This document shows positions 58,991-64,000 of a DNA stretch of 64,000 nt, piece by piece. This DNA comes from Moringa oleifera (Eukaryota; Streptophyta; Magnoliopsida; Brassicales; Moringaceae). The position numbers and the translations under genes were made by a program. Every line of letters begins with the position of its first letter. The stretch's first letter is position 1. The notes beneath the pieces are model-generated. The model was not told the DNA's origin, made no database searches, and worked only from the letters and a program-made list of their open reading frames with translations. The stretch spans positions 176,001-240,000 of the forward strand of contig JAJFZO010000646.1 in NCBI GenBank assembly GCA_021397835.1, given 5' to 3'.

Positions 58991-61901
58991 GCGCAATACA
59001 AAAGGGCACTCAAAATACTCTTTTTTTGAGGTTTTCCTGAAAACTGACCAGAGAAGGTGGCTGTAATAAGTGCTTTCATAAAACTACCTTACCGTTGGTT
59101 TATTATTCCAAAATTGCCAAAAAAAGAAAGCAATTTCTATATTCGGGAACCAATGGTCGCTTAGACACTAGCTTATTGTGAATCGTTTACAAGTAGCATG
59201 CCGGCATTAACTGGCTAGTCTCGAAGCTTGGTTGCTCAAGCGGATGCATATATCTTCCTTTCAGCCCAGTGCTAGCATATGGGCCAGTGATGGAATCCTA
59301 AACCGGTTTGCTGACGGGCTGAGAATAAAGAATTGGTTTTGGGGGACATCCTGTGGGTATTTCAAGGAACTAATATTAGAAAGAAGTTGGTTCCTCCTTC
59401 GCATATGGTGTAAGAAGTAAATGTTTGCCTTCGCGTAGGTTGTACTATTCATGGGGTTTACTTTGCTCTCTAGATGAGCTAAAGTTGGCTAAGTAAACTG
59501 GTGGCCAAGCTTTTTATTCCTTAGCCAAAATGAATTCGAAAGAAAAGAATCTCCCTACTCTAAAGCATAGCTGCCTTTCGAGGGGAATATGGCTTGTGAT
59601 ATTGCACTGTTAACAAGTAACATATTCCATAATGTCAGGTTTAGGGCCTAAGCTTGTCATAATGTACCGAAATTGGTTGGGCATTTCAGGGGATGATGAG
59701 TGATCCAAGGAATTTAGCATTTGAATAATAACCTTCCTAATCAATAGTCTTAATTAATGGGAAAGCCGCTCATAAAGGAATAGCGACTGGCTAATCCTCG
59801 AATAAGGCCTTTCACCTTGAAAAGGAAGAATCTAAGAGCCATATGCGAGCCAACAATCTTGTTCAGAAGTAATTTTCCCTTATAATCGACAATAATGAAA
59901 AAATACACGGACAACAAAGGCTCTTAAGCAGGGTAGCTTTGGATGAAGGACTGGATGTTGGTCCAAGTGGCCATTTAAAGAGTTAATTGGCATATGTTGG
60001 GATTGAGGTACAGGAGTTGCTTTCCCATCTTGCTATTTCTTCCAAGAAATACAGTAAAGGGATAACCATTTCGCACCTCATGGAATGGATGCAAGGCTTC
60101 TTCTAGGGATTGGTAATAGATTATTTTTCCTTTGGCTTCGAGGAGAAGAAGAACCTTTCTTCGAAGAACGAATGAGGAAGGGGATCCATTACCTCTTTGA
60201 GATCCTCAAATTGTGCATTGCATTTTAGCCGCACCATACTCTTTAAAGAAGAAGTGAAATCCAAAGCTCTTTATCCCACTTGAAAAAATACCAAACTTCC
60301 ACAAAGTTGCGCAACACCCAGACATTGGGTCAGGTTGTAAGACTTTTCTTTGAGAAACAAAGGAAGGAGCAAAGCGACAGATAGGATCTTAAAGAGAAGG
60401 CTAGAGTTGACCCCCCGGAAGCCTTCTAAGGAAGGAGCATAGAGAAGGCCTACTCCGATAGATGCTATATCAGCAGTGGGAGGGTTTGGGTGAAACTATC
60501 AATAAGTTTAGTTAACTCTGAGCTCGGAGGTGAGGGGAAGGGTGTGGTTTTCCTAGTAGTTATTTATTTTCAAATGTCTTAAATGCCCCCATAAACAGTA
60601 AATTTTTATAAACCATAGGTTAGTTAAGAAGTGCTCTTGCTTTACTGTCCTGTTATTCTTGACGTCACGAAGGAATAGAGTAAAGGGCCAACCACTTTGA
60701 TATATACGCAGCCTTAGTTAAATACATCCCCGAGAATTCTCTGTTGATCCTTTAATTATTGTAGATAATTGTTCAAAATCGTTCCTTTATTTTTGAAGTT
60801 CAAATCCAACACTCCTGTAGTGCGGAGTTTAGATCGTACCTCACCTAGTACCTCATTTAGTTGTAATCCTCTCCCTTATAGCGACCCTTTATGGCTAAGG
60901 TTTATGGTAGGTGTTTGCGCAATAGGACTTTTGCTTTTCCAGAGCCTTGCCCTGGGCCGCTCGATAGGCTAGGCACTATGCTGTATTTTTCTAGCCATTA
61001 TGAGTACCATGCCCATTATTATTTTTGGCCTTGGCGAGCTTACGCCACAAATAAAAGGGCCCCCTTTTTCAAGATAAATAAGAGGGGAGGAAGAGCTCGT
61101 TTACTATGATCTCCAAACAGACAGCTCGGATTCGCAGATATTAACTAGGGAACCTTTCAGGTAAAGGGCCTTAGCTTGGGAGAGCTCTTGGTCCCATTGG
61201 CTCCTCTAAAGTTGTGAAAGAAATATGTTTAAAATCTAAAGGAGGAGTGGATAAGAACAAGCCAAATACATTATTCCCCGAGGCCAACCTATCCATTTAT
61301 CTCTGTCAAGAGTCCAAAATTATCTCGAGTATTCTCTCTCTTATCTCTCATTGGGAGAGCCTCATTAGATTCTGTTGTGTCTTCACTGTCCGTTTCTTCT
61401 GTGATCTTTTGCATACATTTCTTCAAAGTCGATAGAAGATGTCTTTTAGTGATGTAGCCTCCTCTATAGGTATTATTTTTAAGTCTTCTACGGGAGGCAT
61501 AGGGACTTGGACAGATCGAGCTTCATCAAAGCTTGCCTTGGTGGTTATCCTTTCGACTGCTGTAATATGGGTTGTGGAAGGTAGTTTAAATGGAATACCT
61601 TTAGAGCCTAGAAATTATTAATTAAGTTAAACATCTTAAAATCATTTTAAGGAAGGAGATCAAAATTTCAGGTAGAGTGAGGGCGAAGGCTTTGCTTTAT
61701 CTTCCTCGAAGTGGAAACTACAGAATTAGTTTGACTTAAAGATCTCTTTCCTCTCCTTAAATAAGCAGTCAGAGGAAGTTTTTCTAGCATTTTTCAAAAC
61801 AAAGTTGAGAGAGATTATGCTCTAGTAATCCTCCCACCAAGTTGAAAATACTAGTTCACAAAAAAGATTCCAATGAGCACTTTCTATTTGAATAAATTTT
61901 G
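58991..61901. other. Spacer left of the telomere-like array
   Basis: No gene recognised. Short frames (62-73 codons) near 59.25, 60.8-61.1 and 61.2-61.6 kb resemble no family that I know. Confidence 0.45.
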
Positions 61902-64000
61902 CAGGGTTCAGGGTTTAGGGTTTACGATTTAGGAGTTTGGTGGTTTGAGGGTTGAAGGTTGGGGTTTTGGGTTTGGAATTTAGGGTTTAGATTTAAGTTT
62001 TTGGGGTTTAGGGTTTAAGGTTAGGGGTTAGGGCTTCTAGGCTTTTGGATTTAAGGTCTTTGGTTTAGGGTTTTAACGATTAGGGTTTAGGGTTTTAGGG
62101 GTTTAGGATTTTAAGGGTTTAGGGGTTTAGGGTTTAGGATGTTAAGGGGGTTAAAGGGTTAGAGTTAGGGGTTTTGGTTTCAGGTTTCAGGTTTTAAGTT
62201 TCTATTTGAGAGTTCAAATTTAGGGTTTAGGGTTTGGGTATGGGGTTTGGGGTTTTGGGGTTTAGGGTTTAGTGTTTTTTTGGGGTTTGGGCCTTGAAAT
62301 TAGGGGTTTATGGCTTAGGGCTTAGGGTTTAGGATCTAGGGTTTTTTGTTTTAGGCTTTTGGATTTAAGGTCTTAGGTTTAGGGTTTTAACAATTAGGGT
62401 TTAGGGTCTTAAGGGTTTAGGGGTTTAGGGTTTAGGATGTTAAGGGGGTTAGGGGGTTAGAGTTGTGGGTTTCGATTTCGGGTCTCAGGTTTTGAGTTTC
62501 GGTTTGAGAGTTCAAATTTAGGGTTTAGGGTTTGGGGTTTGGGGTTTGGGTTTAAGGTTTAGTTTTTTTTTTTTTTGGGTTTGGGGCTTGGAGTTAGGGG
62601 CGTAAGCGTTTAGGGGTTAGGGCTTAGGGTTTAAGGTCTAGGGTTTTTTTATGGCTTTTGGAATTAAGGTCTTAGGTTTAGGGTTTTAACGATTAGGGTT
62701 CAGGGTTTTAGGGGTTTAGGGGGCTAGAGTTAATGGTTTCGGTTTCAAGTTCCAGGTTTTGAGCTGGGGTTTGAAAGTTTGGATTTAAGGTTTAGGGTTT
62801 AGGGTTTGGGGTTTAGGGTTTGGGGTTTTATGGTTTAGGATTTGAGGTTGGGGGTTTGAGGTTTTAGGGTTTAAGATTTAAGGTTTAGAGTTTGTTTGGG
62901 CTTTGAGGTTGGAGGTTGAGGGTTAGGGGTTGGGAGTTTGGGGTTTGGGGGTTGGGGTTTAGGGTTTATTTTGGGTTTTAGGTTTGGGGTTTGGGGGTTG
63001 AGGTTGGAGGTTGGGGGTTTGGGGTTGAGGTTGGGGGTTGGGGGTTTGGGGTTTAGGGTTAGTGGTTGGGGGTTTTGGGGTTTGGGGGTTTGGGGTTTGA
63101 AGGTTTTGGGTTTGGGGGTTGGGGGTTGAGGTTTGGGGTTTAGAGCTTTGGGGTTTGAGGTTAAGTTTTGGGGTTTAGGGTTTAGGGTTTGAGGTTTAAG
63201 GGTTTAAGGGTTCAGGTTTGGGGTTAAGGGTTAAGGGTTTTTTTGTTTTAGGCTCTTGGATTTAAGGTCTTGGGTTTAGGGTTTTAACGATTAAGGTTTT
63301 GGTTTTTTGGGATTTAGGGTTTCAAGGGTTTAGGGGTCTGGGGTTCGGGGTTCGGGGTTTGGGTTTGGGGTTTGGGGTTTGGGATTCGGGGTTTCAAGTT
63401 TTGAGTTTGTGGTTTTGGGTTTCGGGGCTTGGGATTCAGGGTTTGGGGTTTTGGGTTTTGGGTTTAGGGTTTAGGGTTTTAGGGGTTAGTGTCGAGGGTC
63501 GAGGGTCGAGGGTTTGGGGTTTAGGGTTTGGGGTTTGGGGGTTTAGGTTTGGAGTTTCGAGTTTGGGGTTTGGGTTTTGGGTTCAGGGTTCAGGGCTGAG
63601 GGCTCAGGGATCAAGGCTCAGGGGTTTGGGGTTTGGCGGTTGGGGTTTTGGGGTTTGGGGTTTAGGGTTTGGGGTTTACGGTTTACGCTTTTGGGCTTTA
63701 GGGCTTTAGGGCCTTAGGCTTCGGGGTTCGAGGTTTAGGGTTTGGGGTTTGGGGTTTTGGGTTTGAGGTTTCGGGTTTCGGGTTTTGGGTTTCAGGTTTC
63801 GGGTTTCGGGGTCGAGGTTCAGGGTTCGGGGTTGAGGGTTGAGGGTTTAGGGTTTAGGGTTTAGGGTTTAAGGTTTAGGGGTTAGGGGTTAGGGATTTTG
63901 GGGTTGGGGTTTAAGGTTTAGGGTTGGGGTTTAGGGTTTAGGGTTTGGGGTTTGGGATTTGGGGGTTGGGGGTTGGGGGTCTGGGGTCTAGGGTTTATGG
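61902..64000 (+). repeat. Degenerate plant telomere-like (TTTAGGG) array
   Basis: From a sharp start near GGGTTCAGGGTTTAGGGTTT to the window end, almost every base belongs to variants of TTTAGGG: GTTTGGG, TTTAGGG, TTTTGGG, TTAGGGG, TTCGGGG and others. The plus strand is G-rich and nearly free of C. Exact TTTAGGG units form short runs (for example near 62090 and 63845) but no long uniform tract. Plant telomeres point their G-rich strand toward the chromosome end, so the end would be to the right if this is subtelomeric. It may instead be an interstitial array. Long frames through it (Gly/Trp/Leu-rich) are artefacts. It continues beyond the window. Confidence 0.92.
62041..63300 (+). repeat. Higher-order repeat of about 300 bp within the array
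   Basis: The anchor GCTTTTGGATTTAAGGTCTT followed by TAGGGTTTTAACGATTA recurs with small changes at 62041, 62355, 62654 and 63252. Spacings are 314, 299 and 598 (twice 299). A second landmark, TTTGAGAGTTCAAATTTAGG, recurs at 62205 and 62503 and in weaker form at 62770. So longer segments of already degenerate telomeric sequence were amplified as a unit, as in satellite formation. Confidence 0.75.

Noticed and set aside
62938..63709. Long Gly/Trp/Leu-rich reading frames
   Set aside because: They are translations of TTTAGGG-type repeats, in which stop codons are sparse in some frames. No protein family is involved.

Overview
The window looks like decayed seed-plant organellar DNA mixed with nuclear-type repeats. 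No intact protein gene of known function was recognised in 64 kb. The recognisable organellar genes are a mitochondrial 26S rRNA (rrn26), two mitochondrial tRNAs (trnfM-CAU and trnK-UUU), a group II intron reverse transcriptase, and fragments of plastid rrn23, psbB, ndhB, accD, rbcL and petD. All of them are truncated or mutated. Changes from remembered organelle consensus sequences are mostly C-to-T or G-to-A, the pattern left by cytosine deamination in methylated nuclear DNA. Together with copia, gypsy and LINE relics and a 2.1 kb telomere-like array at the right edge, this favours an old nuclear insertion of mitochondrial DNA (NUMT/NUPT mosaic), possibly near a chromosome end. A very large, gene-poor plant mitochondrial genome that has captured nuclear and plastid DNA remains the main alternative. 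The ndhB piece argues against a plastid donor from a lineage that lost ndh genes (pines, gnetophytes).

Layout. 1-341: plastid 23S rRNA fragment cut by the left edge. 342-24.5 kb: mitochondrial-like spacer with one long unrecognised reading frame (9.05-9.61 kb, minus), a degenerate copia integrase piece (11.4-11.7 kb, minus), a first copy of a small membrane-protein-like frame (13.0 kb), trnK-UUU (15.3 kb) and several two-copy tandem repeats. 24.56-28.94 kb: rrn26, broken in domain IV, where about 1.1 kb of plastid DNA (psbB-ndhB-accD, all minus) replaces rRNA sequence. 28.97-29.33 kb: second copy of the small membrane frame, then a trnfM pseudogene. 33.4-34.1 kb: group II intron RT pseudogene whose YADD box has become YANN.

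36.86-42.60 kb: an almost full-length but dead Ty1/copia element with both LTRs. 45.4-50.8 kb: a LINE endonuclease piece, a minus-strand Ty3/gypsy RT/RNase H piece and a plus-strand gypsy gag piece. 50.8-61.9 kb: mostly featureless spacer, with a second plastid mosaic (rbcL joined to petD) at 58.5-59.0 kb. 61.9-64.0 kb: degenerate TTTAGGG-type array with a higher-order period near 300 bp.

No operon or working gene set is visible. The genes record history rather than function: organellar sequence was assembled from plastid and mitochondrial pieces, mutated mostly by transitions, and invaded by retrotransposons.
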